Shown here: positions 44,870-55,505 of the stretch, piece after piece
Position numbering within the stretch: the first letter of the stretch is position 1
Layout of the letters: every line of letters starts with the position of its first letter
Source of the DNA: Pseudocercospora fijiensis CIRAD86
Lineage: Eukaryota > Ascomycota > Dothideomycetes > Mycosphaerellales > Mycosphaerellaceae
Direction: 5' to 3'
DNA: 64,000 nucleotides
Assembly: GCF_000340215.1 (NCBI RefSeq)
Contig: NW_006921539.1
Location: 1,126,507-1,190,506, forward strand
The notes under the pieces: generated by a model
Seen by the model: the letters and a program-made list of their open reading frames with translations, nothing else
Databases searched by the model: none
What the model was told of the DNA's origin: nothing
Made by a program: the position numbers and the translations under genes

Positions 44870-46740
44870 CTACTTAACCTAAGCCCCTCGTAGGTACCTC
44901 CGATACCTCTCGAGAGTCGAAAGTCCCTTAGCGGACTTTACGGCTAAGGAAGATTAGACGCTAAAACTTCGTACTAAGATACTTCTTACTAATCGCCTTA
45001 AAATACTACTACTCTATTTCTTTATCGACGGTTATATTCTAACCCTCGGCGGTTAGATTAACTAAGCGTCCCTTCGAGAAAGCCTCCTAAGCCGCCTAAT
45101 AGTTAGCCTTTAGCTAGTTATCGTAATTCGACTAATCCTAGCTAGAGGGTTTACGGTTAAGAAGATTGTCGTTCTTTAGGCGAAGGCGGATATAGTTATA
45201 GCCTGCCTATATCTTATCGGCGTAGTTACGCTAGTCCGCCTTACGGCGAAGGATGTTTTAATAAAGAGCGCTATAGTTATTAATACTTACCTTAGCGCGG
45301 CGACGGAGGTACTCGAGGAAATTAGCTATACGCTATATTATAGGAGGGATCTATATAGCGGATTAGCGGGTGCCTCTAAGGCGCCTCGTAGGCGACACTT
45401 ATAGGCTTGTAACCCTAACCCTATATAGGTCTATATCGGCCGCACTTTGTATCTTCCTTAAACTCGTAGCTATCTAGTATAGAAAGCTACTTACCGATAG
45501 TTATCTTGTTTATGCCGATATTCTAGCTCCTACGGACGCACTCGAAGTAGATAGTATAGCTAGTACGAAGCTCTAGGCGAGGCTCGAGAACCGGACTTAC
45601 TCTATAGAAGTTAAATAGGACGTCCTTAGAAGGGGTATTAGCCTCGCTATCGGCGTAGAGGTAGCTATCGTTATAATACTCCGAGGGGCTACCGCGACCT
45701 AAGGTCTTCTAAGCGTACGTAAACGAGTTGTCTAAAGCACTACGTAGTACGCCGCTACCGCCTTAATTAATAGGAATAAAACTACAGCCGCTACTACTAC
45801 CGGAACCTAAAGCTATAATAAAAGGGTTAGCGAGAGTCAGCTCTTATAATAACGGCGGTAATAGCAGTACTTAAGAAGTATTAGCCTTAGTATTTAAGGG
45901 GCTAGGAGAAGTATATTAGAGCAGAGTAGTATCGAGCGGACGATCTAATATTAGTTAGTATTAACGAAAAGAAGAAGAAGGTTATTTAACGAGACGCGCG
46001 CTTTTAACCCTAGCGACCTATACTCACTTCGTACACAGACGCTTCTAGCATCCTACAGGCACCTTAGCGGTAACTTAAAGAGGTCGTAAGTAAGGCGTAT
46101 ATAACGTAGATAACGTAAAGGGTCGGCGTAACAAATATACCCTTATTAATCGTTATCCCTAGTAAAAACTAAGTAGACCGACCTCGACTACTTCTACGCT
46201 TTAGCGTATAAGCGCTCTTTACATTTCCCGGGGAAACTATAGTATTCGGTAGATATCGAGGGCGAAATTATAGGAAGGAGAAAGTAGAAGAAAAATACGC
46301 AATTATCTAATTCCTAGTAGCAAACAAACCCTATATATAAAAGTTCCCTAAGTAAAGGAGTAAGTAGGTACCTTTAGGAACAAATAGCGCGTTCTAGGGC
46401 TAAGCCTAATAAGCGTAACTATATTATAGGACGGCGCCGAGTAGATACCTATATATACGGCAAGACTACGCCTTAGCGAATAGCTCTTTAGTTGTTTAGC
46501 GCTTGCTATCGATACTAGTAGTTCCTACTAGAAGTAGGGCGAAGGTCTATATATAACTACTCTCTAGCTACCTACTCTTCTCGGGGCGTAGGCCCTATAC
46601 AGAGGCACCTTAGAGGTACCTCTATCCTACTATCGACGTTCCGTAGTAATATTTCTACTACTAGACTACGTACTGCTATACTAACCTAGTAGTAGCGTAG
46701 GAAAGCGCAAGTAGTAAAGGAGATAGCGGCGTAGGAAAAA
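44870..46740 (-). pseudogene. Possible antisense ORF in the 3' region of element C
   Basis: On the minus strand a frame runs for over 500 codons with only TAG/TAA stops spaced as in the recognised RIP-damaged genes. Readable parts include GRGSPSEYYNDSYLYADSEA (about 45640-45690) and FNFYRVSPVLEPRLELRTSY (about 45550-45610). I recognise no family. It could be an accessory antisense gene of C, a remnant of another element, or a chance frame. Confidence 0.35.
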
Positions 46741-47410
46741 TATATAATCTAAGGATAGGCTATCGAGAGGGGGGGATACTATAAGGGAATACCCTTTTAT
46801 ACCGCCGAGACCCTTACTAGGTACCTATAAAACACCCTAGAGGTGCCTCGCTAGTAGCTCCGAGTTACCTAACTCTTAGTACTATAGGATAAGGCGCCTG
46901 TTCTTGTCTCGAGAATCGCTTGTTCCTTAGGCGATATTATTAAATGCTAAGACTACTATTTGCTCGTATTAATACTCCCTATATACTACTTTCTTATAAT
47001 AAGCGAGATAGTATAATTAGTTCTTTTAGAATTTAATAAATAATTAGCGTCCGAATAATAAATCTTAGCACTAGCGCGGATTATTTAGTTATCTAAGCTA
47101 TATCTAGCTACAGTATAAATAGCTATATATTCTAAGTAGTTAGTATAACGTCGTAGTAGTATACGTAGCGTAGCTAAATACGATATTTTAATTAGCTAAA
47201 TAGTTAGATTTAGTTAGCTAGTTTACTAGATTAGTAGCTAGATTAGTAGCTAGTTTAGTAATAAGCGAGGCGCTACTAGTAACTATTATACAAATAGAAA
47301 GCAGTACTTACTAAGTAGTTAAATCGTAGAAATAGTAAGAAGTAGCAGGAACGGCTAGGAAGCTTCTAGCACGTTACGGCTATAACCGAAATTAGCTAGC
47401 GCCGCGCTAG
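46741..47410 (+). other. Element C 3' end and transition to unmutated DNA
   Basis: A purine tract (about 46758-46773) precedes TACTATAAGGG, the probable start of the C 3' LTR. Its 5' counterpart is outside the window, so the LTR end is not defined. 47050-47390 is AT-rich with TTAGTAGCTAG-type short repeats and no coding potential. RIP signature stops near 47400. Confidence 0.5.
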
Positions 47411-47593
47411 CAGGGATTACCGCCGTCCGCTATCTCGCTTAATTAGGGTGTATGTATCTACTCCGCACGGGGGCACTTCCAGCCTTCTAGGCCACAAGCT
47501 AGCACTCAGCTCGACTCGGATCTTCTGCTTGCCCTGCCAACTTGCATCATCTCTACATGCATCTTGCAATTGCTCCACCAATGCCAGTCCGCC

Positions 47594-48130
47594 ATGATGG
47601 ATCGCAATCCCGGAGACGATCAACAAAACAGTGAGAGCCCCGACCCGCATCCGGCATCATCTGCAAATATGGGAAAGTCCTTTGATCTACTCAATCCAAA
47701 GCCATGGGCATCCCGAAGGCACTCGTACACTAGTGAGACTGCCAAGCAGCTCGAAGCACTCACAGAGCAACTCTTGGCCGAAGCTTCGAAGCAGGACTGG
47801 CGAAATCCTATATTTCGACATATGGATCCTGAATTCTCCGCAGAATTTGAGCACAATGGGGGAAGAGTCCTCGACAGCTGGCAAGCTTATGTGGATCATC
47901 ACACCAAGGTTGTAGAAGCGAATCCTGGATACCGCTTCGAGGTCTTGAATGTAGCTGGGGACGTGTACGAGTCGTCTGGGTCAGCCATCATCTACGCATT
48001 GCTCAAGGTTTTCGACCACCCAAAGGATGTCGTTCGCGAGAGCATTGTCCTAATGCAGTGGCGCCGAAAGCACAACGAGTGGAAATGCTACAAGGAGCGT
48101 GTCATTCGTGGCATGGATTGGAATACGTAG
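47594..48130 (+). CDS. SnoaL/NTF2-fold protein
   Basis: 178 residues from ATG 47594 (a second ATG follows at once at 47597); no intron. The N-terminal 60 residues are hydrophilic and Ser/Pro-rich. The rest has the layout of a SnoaL-like NTF2 cone fold: a long first helix (AKQLEALTEQLLAEASKQ), a RHMDPEFSAEF segment, then beta strands ending VLMQWRRKHNEWKCYKERVI. Such small proteins act as cyclases, hydratases or isomerases in fungal biosynthesis, or as binding proteins; the substrate cannot be told. Its stop is only 31 bp from the MFS stop on the other strand. Start choice: no in-frame ATG upstream in the open frame. Confidence 0.8.
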   Translation: MMDRNPGDDQQNSESPDPHPASSANMGKSFDLLNPKPWASRRHSYTSETAKQLEALTEQLLAEASKQDWRNPIFRHMDPEFSAEFEHNGGRVLDSWQAYVDHHTKVVEANPGYRFEVLNVAGDVYESSGSAIIYALLKVFDHPKDVVRESIVLMQWRRKHNEWKCYKERVIRGMDWNT

Positions 48131-48161
48131 GCCGGGCTATCTGCGATGTTCTACCGTCCTA

Positions 48162-49945
48162 TCAGTGAGCACCGACCGTGGTTTCAGCAAATTTCCAGTA
48201 CAAACGCGCGGAGCCTCTTCGCATGGCCTTGCCATACTTGATCATAATCAGGAATGTCGCCATACACGCCAAAGCTACGAAGCCGGCGGTAATGAAGCAA
48301 CTCGTCAGGCCCATGTTCGTATACCATGGCGTTATGGCATACGAGAATCCGAAGCCAATTGTGTTTCGAATGATGATGATGGAGGCCATCGATTCGCCAC
48401 TGATCTCCTTGAAACAGTCGACCGCATAAGAAAGGCCGATACTTCCACCTACGACCACGCCAAAAGTCATCATCATGAGGCCGAAGATAAGACCGATCCA
48501 ATGTACGTGATGGTCGGCTCCTACACCCCAGGTGATCAAGCCGACAGCGGAGAAGGATCCGGCTATCGCAAGTGGCCACAGACGGTGTTCAGGTTCTCGA
48601 GTGCCGTCTACACAACTGTCAGCGAAGCACTCCCGACATGATGTTGAGTCCATCTCGAGGCTTACTATTACGTCGCGCCAGATACAGCGCAAGCTTATCG
48701 GCCACGATGCCTGACCACAAACAACCCAAACCTGCTCCAATCAAAGGTCCAACATAAATGGTTCCAACCAACGCCGCTCGCCAGCTGTATGGAGGAGCAC
48801 TCAGAACAGGACTTGCTGTCCCGTTCAGAACATTATACCAGCTCAGGTTGATGCCATAGATGAAGCCGGCCCAAGCTATATTCGGAAACCGGATGATGAT
48901 GAGCAGAGGACGCCACATCATCGTCAGTACCTCTTTGATGCTCGGTCTGCCGTCCCAGAGTACAAACCACTTCAACTTCTGTTTGTTTGTGCGCGCCGGC
49001 TGGAACGATGGCTGAGACGTGCCTTTCTCTGAGACTGCAGGCGAATCAGCACCAGATTTCGCAGACGACTTCTGAGTGGGCTTCTCAATAGTCTTGGTGA
49101 TGAGCTCGGGTGAAGCTTCCGAGGGCGGCGTGTCAACCTCAATGCCTTCCACAGTATGACGAAAGTACATGGTCTCTTCCATTCCGAAGAAAAGGATGAT
49201 AAAAGCGACAGCGGCGATGATTGCGCCTGCATGCATTGTCCATCTCCATCCAATTCCGTCGTCCATCCATCCTGCCATAATTGGCGAGATAAAGTTGCTT
49301 CCGAACAAGACCATCACGTACGTTGACATCCAAGTACCGCGCTCGTGGGCGAAGAACAGATCAGCTGCAGCAAATTAGCATTGTATCTATGCTTGGACAA
49401 TGATACGTACGAATGGATATCTCCGGCAAAGACTCAATAGGCGAGCACACAATTCCGATGAATACTCTGTGGCCATACCATTCTGCGGCAGATGTCGAGT
49501 AAGCAGTCCACACCATAGTCGGAACGAGCAATAGACAGGAGATAAGATACACTCCTCGTCGTCCGTACGCCATAGCGATCGGCTGCCAAAATAGGCAAGC
49601 CCAGCCAAGGAACAAGAACATGACTCCATTTCCTTGGACGAGATCTGTTGTTGAGATACCGGTATCACGAGTGATATCCGCAATCACTGAGTAATGCAGC
49701 GTAGTCGGTATTCCCACACCAAGAGTATATACATATACCATGAAAAGACTCCAGAACTTCCTTTTCCGTGTCCAATTCAGAGGGTCTTCTGGGTCTTTAC
49801 TTGGCTGTGGAACCAGCACGATTCTGGAATCGCCGCCCTCCAGATGTCGTCCATGCGTCTCGTGGCCTTCGATATCAATCAGATGGACTGTTCCAGGCAC
49901 AATGTCGGACGCGATGGTCGTGATGCTATGCTGTCGTGCCGCCAT
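48162..49945 (-). CDS. MFS transporter, DHA1-type, three exons
   Basis: Exons 49411-49945, 48666-49364 and 48162-48607 with introns of 46 bp (49365-49410, GTACGT...GCTAAT...CAG) and 58 bp (48608-48665, GTAAGC...TAG). The spliced length is 1680 nt, 559 residues. It has about 12 membrane segments in two halves, split by a long hydrophilic loop (Ser/Glu/Lys-rich, about residues 260-330). The N-terminal half has PKDPEDPLNWTRKRK and a YGRRGVYL signature; the C-terminal half has ARRNNGTREPEHRLW, typical of fungal DHA1 drug:H+ antiporter relatives (HOL family). Probably plasma membrane. An in-frame ATG at 50017 would add 24 residues; 49945 fits the family better. Confidence 0.9.
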
Positions 49946-50017
49946 CTCTGCAGCGAGCCTGATGGACAAAGGATGTTGTCGCAGAATGCATGAAGAGAAG
50001 AACGCGCGCTGAAACAT

Positions 50018-51097
50018 TCAATGCGTGCCGAACTGGCAGAGATAGGGCAACTACCGATGCCCTCCGCAATCCAGGCAGCTGGAAGCACGATATGAATCAC
50101 ATGATGCGCCGCCAGCCATGATACGCTTATCAGCACATGCCTTATCGTCTCATTTACCAGTCCTTCTTAAGCTCGCTATCACATTGGACAACAATCCGAA
50201 TTCGCCGTTGGTCCAAAGATACTGAAAGTTGCCCGAATGGGGGTTATCCTTGTCAATATCCTTGTCAGCCACGGCACACCTATGTAGATTCGATTCGATT
50301 TTTCCTGTTGGTTTTGATTGGCTCATAAGCGACGACGAAAACCTCACACATCTCCAACCCTACGAGGCACAGCCTCGTTTAAGACACTGCTGAATGGAAC
50401 ATACTATCAACAACCGCGAGAGAAAGCATGCGTACCTGCTTCAAGCCGTGGTCATGAACCTACATTTTGTCTGTCGACTTTGGCCCGGCAGGTCCTGGGA
50501 GTCAAAGAAGAATTCATAAACAGGCGTGGATCCATGTCGACGAGTAGTCTTTCATGGAGTATCAAAGAAGCCAAGACAGTATTGCAAAGACGAAGGATAG
50601 TTTGAGTAAAGCTACCTTTCATCGCTTCGCCATTGACTTGGGCTTGAGAGTAGAAAAGACGGGGTTGTTCAAGGTTCAGCTCGGTATGCCACAAAAGCAC
50701 AGCCGAGTGGATTCGACAATCATGACCGTCTCAATATCGGCAGAATTCAAGCTCCGGTTGTGAGGTGAATCACGCAGAATTTGGGGCTCCTCCGAGAAGC
50801 TCTGAAGCCTTGATCCCGAACAGCAGGTCTGAGTCGTCTTTGCATTGTACTTCGAAGGTCTGTGACACCAGGCGCTCGTTCGGCCGAGGTTGACTTCGTC
50901 CGGCTTTGAAACTCTAATACATCTTCAGCCGCGGACCAAAGATAGATCAACCAGCTTCGTCTTTCGCAGGTCAAACACCGTCTGCCAAAGATGGAGACCG
51001 CCGCTGAAGTCTGTGATCTCAGGTGCTATAAGTATCCAAATTCTGCAAAACCGATGTCCAAATCAAATTCAGCAACACGAGCGCGCCTTCAATCGCA
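50018..51097. other. Intergenic region between divergent MFS and P450 genes
   Basis: About 1.1 kb of unmutated DNA between two divergently transcribed genes; probably holds both promoters. Short ORFs here are not recognisable and look like chance frames. A shared promoter region fits co-regulation of transporter and oxidase. Confidence 0.5.
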
Positions 51098-52612
51098 ATG
51101 GAGGCGAAGCGATCGGATTGGGGATTGGACTTGCTCCACGAAGTGCGATCTTGGATCTATATCCTAGCTCTCCTAGGGACAATCGTATACTATTGGAGAA
51201 GCAGATCTGCCATATTCCCTGTCGTCAATAAATACAGCTGGGACTTCACACGACGGAAAGCACATGCAGCATACATGCAAGATGCTCGAGGACTTATTGC
51301 ACGAGGCCTGCGTGAGAAGAAAGGACCCATCACTCTCGACACACCTTCTGGGCCTCGAATCGTTCTTCCTTCATCCTTGACAGACTTCGTCAAGAACAAC
51401 AAAGATCTCAACCACCAGGAACTCGTCTATCACGACTTCTTCGGCAACTATCCCGGATTCGAAGCGAACGCCGTCATGCACAATCCCGATAACGTGGTGA
51501 TCGATACTATTCGCAAGAAGCTTTCGAACAACGCACGTTTGATTCCGATCATGAGCGAACATATCGGAGAGGGACTGGCAGGTATTTGGGGCGATGCAGA
51601 AAGCTGGCACGCTCTTGATTGGGTACCTGATACCATGAAACTTGTGTCGAGAGCTGCCTCTTGTGCATTCGCGGGAGAACATCTTGCTCGGGACGCAGAG
51701 TGGCAAAGGCTGACACAGACATATGCTACGAATTTCTTCTCTGCTGCCTTTGAGCTTAAGCGATGGCCACACTGGACAAGGCCGACTCTGCATTGGTTTC
51801 TGCCGGGAGCGACGGAATGTCGGAAATTGGTGAAGGATGTCAGCATTGCTACTCAGGCCGAGATCGATCGGAGACGAAAGGAGAAGGACGCTGGCGCAGA
51901 AACTGATTATCCCGATGCAATCATCTGGGCTCAAGAGATCGCTGGTGATAAAAAGATCAATCATGGTGCCATCCAACTCGCATTCGCAATGGGTGCTCTA
52001 TTCACAACATCGGAAGCTTTGCGAGGGGTGTTGATCGATCTCTGCGAGCACCAAGAGCTCATCGAGCCGCTTCGTAAGGAGGTCCGTGAAGCACTATCGA
52101 CGTCCGGTGTAACACTCGCGGCGCTCGCAAAGATGAACTTGATTGATAGCGTAATGAAGGAGTCCCAGCGACTGGGCCCTCCATCAATCGTCGGACTCGA
52201 ACGCCAGGCGACAAAAGACGTCTATATGCCAGATGGCACCCGGCTTCCCCGAGGCACAATCCTTGCAGTTGATTCTTCAGACATGTGGAACCCGAGCATA
52301 AATCCCGATCCAGATGTGTACGATGGCTACAGATATTACAGGAAGAGAGAAGGCGGCGACAACCAGACATGCTTCGTTTCATCTACGCGAGAGCACAATG
52401 TATTTGGTATGGGCAAGCACATCTGTCCTGGGCGATTCCTTGCAGCAGTTGAGATCAAGCTGTGTTTGGCGCATATTTTGCTGAAGTATGATATTCGCCT
52501 GCAGAGAGGATGCGAACCCGAGACTATCAAGAATGGACTCTTTCAAATGGTAGATCCGGCGGCGAAGGTGGAGATTCGGAGGACGAGTGGTGGTGAAGCG
52601 AAGCTTTTATAA
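51098..52612 (+). CDS. Cytochrome P450 monooxygenase
   Basis: 504 residues from ATG 51098, no intron. The N-terminal membrane anchor spans about residues 19-35 (WIYILALLGTIVYYW). The I-helix region at 295-305 reads AFAMGALFTTS, replacing the usual AGxDT with a form seen in gibberellin/terpenoid-type fungal P450s. The K-helix ExxR is E355-R358 (ESQR). The haem-binding loop is FGMGKHICPGRF with Cys443 as the iron ligand. All key residues are present, so the enzyme should be active, anchored in the ER and dependent on a P450 reductase. Overall pattern resembles the CYP503/ent-kaurene-oxidase-like group, but substrate is unknown. It neighbours an MFS transporter and a SnoaL protein. Confidence 0.95.
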   Translation: MEAKRSDWGLDLLHEVRSWIYILALLGTIVYYWRSRSAIFPVVNKYSWDFTRRKAHAAYMQDARGLIARGLREKKGPITLDTPSGPRIVLPSSLTDFVKNNKDLNHQELVYHDFFGNYPGFEANAVMHNPDNVVIDTIRKKLSNNARLIPIMSEHIGEGLAGIWGDAESWHALDWVPDTMKLVSRAASCAFAGEHLARDAEWQRLTQTYATNFFSAAFELKRWPHWTRPTLHWFLPGATECRKLVKDVSIATQAEIDRRRKEKDAGAETDYPDAIIWAQEIAGDKKINHGAIQLAFAMGALFTTSEALRGVLIDLCEHQELIEPLRKEVREALSTSGVTLAALAKMNLIDSVMKESQRLGPPSIVGLERQATKDVYMPDGTRLPRGTILAVDSSDMWNPSINPDPDVYDGYRYYRKREGGDNQTCFVSSTREHNVFGMGKHICPGRFLAAVEIKLCLAHILLKYDIRLQRGCEPETIKNGLFQMVDPAAKVEIRRTSGGEAKLL

Positions 52613-52968
52613 TTTTTTTTAGAGATATCAGCGCAGCGGAATAATGCAGCGGTTTGCAGTATCGGCCTGAGTGTGCACCTGAGAGATTGAATGATGAGGT
52701 CTTCCAGTCATCCCCGTTTCGTCAAAACCCTGGAGGCCCTTGTAGCTGTGTCCTGGTGTATGCACTGGATCAATTGTAGAGGTCTCATAGATTCGCAGAG
52801 TCTTCAGCTAGATTTCTAAGACTTGTCGGTTTGCAAGAACTTCACATGGACAAAATCCACTGCTCTAATTCAAAGCCGCAAATAATGTGAAATCAAACCT
52901 CGACACGCGGTCGCTTGGCTAGCCAACAACATATTTCACAGACTAGCAATAGACACTCTTCACTCGCA
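52613..52968 (+). other. Intergenic, P450 3' region to zinc-finger gene
   Basis: It starts with a T-rich stretch right after the P450 stop (52605-52621), a plausible 3' processing area. Nothing else was recognised. Confidence 0.4.
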
Positions 52969-53668
52969 ATGGAGAGCGCTGCTTCGGACAACTGGCCCTC
53001 GGAGGGAGACCTGATCATTGCCACCACCGACTCGATCTGCCGCTACTGCCAGCGAAATGGCAAGAAGAAAGAATACACCGCAGGCTATCGACTTCGCGAG
53101 CATATACAGAGGGCCCACGCGCAACCCCAAGGCGACTACCCAAACGTCATGGTAGAGTCAAAGATGGTAGGAACGCGACGGAACCGAGCGTGAAGCGACG
53201 GCGACTCAACCGGCACTAGAAGAGCAAGCACCTGAAGCGAGAACCGACACCATCAATGAATCCACTATTGGCGGAGTGCACGATTACCTCGACCAACAGC
53301 CTCGCCGTCCAGTCTGGGCGCCGCCACCTCCTCCCTCGAATCGTGTATTCGCTCCTCTGTCCTCTGACACATCGCCAGACATTACATGCGCGTGCGGAAA
53401 GGTCCACATGTGGCCTGATTGCGGTACTCTCCTCCCCTGCGATTAGGAGCGCATTCGTCGATACTACCTCGCCGATACCTTCGCCTCGACAGTATACGAA
53501 GGCGCCAAGAGCTTGGAGAAGCATATGAAAGCGGAGCATCTAGGACTTGGACTTAGTAACAAGTACGAAAAGGTAGCTTAGGAGGAGCCGGAGAAGACTG
53601 AGGAGGAGCTGAAGGCGCTGTATAAGGAGTATAAGCGGGCGACGGCAGGGTTGATGGGACTGCCTTAG
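52969..53668 (+). pseudogene. C2H2-type zinc-finger gene, probably RIP-damaged at its 3' end
   Basis: Exon 1 from ATG 52969 to 53166 encodes a zinc finger, C24-x2-C27-x17-H45-x4-H50. A likely phase-0 intron is 53167-53224 (GTAGGA...CTCAAC...AG, 58 bp). Exon 2 (53225-53668) continues with a Pro-rich stretch, a second Cys/His cluster (CACGKVHMWPDC...KHMKAEH) and a Glu/Lys-rich tail. Exon 2 has two in-frame TAG codons, 53444-53446 and 53579-53581, both where CAG would read well. As written the product would end after 139 residues. Without splicing, exon 1 would read 75 residues to a TGA at 53191. It might be a transcription factor fragment or a small DNA-binding protein. Confidence 0.6.
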
Positions 53669-54051
53669 CCGTAAACGACTCAGGCCTGGCGATGAATCGA
53701 AGGTGTTGACGTCGCGAACCGTGTTTCCTATGTCGTAAGAACAATTGGAGCGTCCAATATGTGAATTTTGTCGACCGCTCACATGAACCATACATCACTC
53801 TTCTCTGGCGAGATGGCGAAGGTCCTGATGTCGCGAACCGATTCACCTATGTTGCAGGAAGAGTCGGAGCGTCTAATAGATTAGTCTCTATCGGCTGGCT
53901 ATATACCCTAGTAGCAGCTCTGCTTTTACGCGGCAGCGCTGTTTACTATATCGACTCTACTATATCTAATACGATTAATTAGCCTATAAGTGTCTTCTAT
54001 AAGCAGTTCGGGGAACTTAAATATATATTAGAACAGCTCGGATTTCGTACC
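53669..54051. other. Boundary segment with an imperfect direct repeat
   Basis: A stretch of about 70 bp around 53690-53762 recurs in imperfect form at about 53809-53881 (offset 119 bp; both contain GTCGCGAACCG and GGAGCGTC). No protein was identified. RIP-like composition resumes from about 53880. Confidence 0.5.
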
Positions 54052-54095
54052 GGCAGGCCTATAGATATTAAATACTAAATATTTAGTATTTAGAG

Positions 54096-54222
54096 ACTTA
54101 GAGTGTATGCCTAGGTGTTAGGGTCTATTACGTGCCTAATACCTAAGGCTGCAACTACTGCACTCTATCTTCGGACTTCTATATAGATTAGTCCTTCTTC
54201 TAATACATTAGTTACATTAAGT
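54096..54222 (+). repeat. Copia 5' LTR
   Basis: 127 bp, begins ACTTAG and ends TTAAGT; the 3' copy has equal length. The termini are a short ACTTA/TAAGT inverted repeat rather than TG...CA. Confidence 0.82.
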
Positions 54223-55505
54223 AGTTATAAGCCCCCTACGTTTCTAATGCACATAACACGTTTACTACGTATTCTAATAGTTACTCCGACAGCTGCGTAG
54301 CTAGCGCTCGTTACTAAAAATTGCGCTAATACTATTATCGTCGCCGCCGCCCTCGAGGGTTCTAGCAAGTGCTAGTCCGACTCGAGTTATTAGTATTAGC
54401 TGTCCGCTATACTAAAACATAGGCGCGCCTATCGGCCGCCCCTTAAGACAAGTCTATAGTCTTATTTCTATATCGCCGTCGCTGTCCGCAATAGCTCCCC
54501 CTATAACTTCTAACGCTTATATAAGCAATATTCCTAAGCTAAAGAACAAGGAGAATTATCTAGCATAGGCCTACGCCGCTAAGGGTGCCCTTAAAGGCAT
54601 ATAGGTATAGCGCTATATCTAGGGGACCCGCCTAAAGCCTAAAGTTAAGCTATTATCTACTAAAACATAGGAGCAATTTAAAGACCGATAAGATAAATAG
54701 GAGGCAAAGGACTAGTTAGCGCGTACGTAGATATTCGCTAACTGTATATCGGAGATCTAGTAGTCGTTACTTAGACTCGATACCTCTAAGGTAGTATAGG
54801 ATTATCTATATAAGAAGTACACTAGTAAAGGTAGGTCTACTAAATTTATGCTCTTCTAGGACTATATTACCCTTCGCTACGATAGCAAGGACGTCGAGAA
54901 GTTCTATAACGAATATAAGAAGAAGCTCGGTGCCTTAAAGGACACTAAATTAGCTATTAGCTAATATTAGGCTATTTATATGTTTATTATACAGATCTCT
55001 CTATTCTACGAGGCTTTTGCGTAGATGCGCTATAAGCAGATGCGCGCCTTAGAATATACTATTAATAATAGCACCCTTAACAACATTATTAGCGCGTTGC
55101 TTAATAAGAATATAGCTTAATTGAACTAGGCCTAGTATAATAGATTCTTTAGTCTTTAACGCTAACTATAATAGCAAGGTAGCAATAGCAATAGCAATAG
55201 TCGAGGTAACTCGAACCGTAGCGGTCGTAGTAGCCGCGGAAACAATAACAATACTAACGGTCGAGGCCGCGGTAGAAGTAACTAGAATGGTTATTAGTCT
55301 AACCGTAAGAAGTGCGCCTATTGTTAGGGATTATACCCTTCTAACCGCTGCTATACTAAGTACCCTTACCTAAAGGAGGAAGACCGACTGCGTCGTAAAT
55401 AGCAGAAGGCTAAGAAGAAGGGGGTGCAGCAATAGTAGCAGCGTAGACTAACTGCTTAGCAGTAGCCGCTATCTAGTTAGAATAGTGCTTAGGGGCTATA
55501 TACGG

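Noticed and set aside
47417..47650. Minus-strand ORF of 77 codons at the island edge
   Set aside because: Overlaps the start of the SnoaL gene on the other strand, has no recognisable domain and crosses into the spacer.
48184..49683. Several ORFs of 60-180 codons on both strands in the MFS region
   Set aside because: Alternative frames over the spliced MFS gene; none has domain features and the three-exon model accounts for the region with frame-preserving introns.
50318..50763. Two small plus-strand ORFs between the MFS and P450 genes
   Set aside because: No domain, no conserved-looking composition; more likely promoter DNA of the divergent gene pair.
51190..52530. Minus-strand ORFs of 64-201 codons under the P450 gene
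   Set aside because: Antisense shadows of a 504-residue gene with all P450 signatures.
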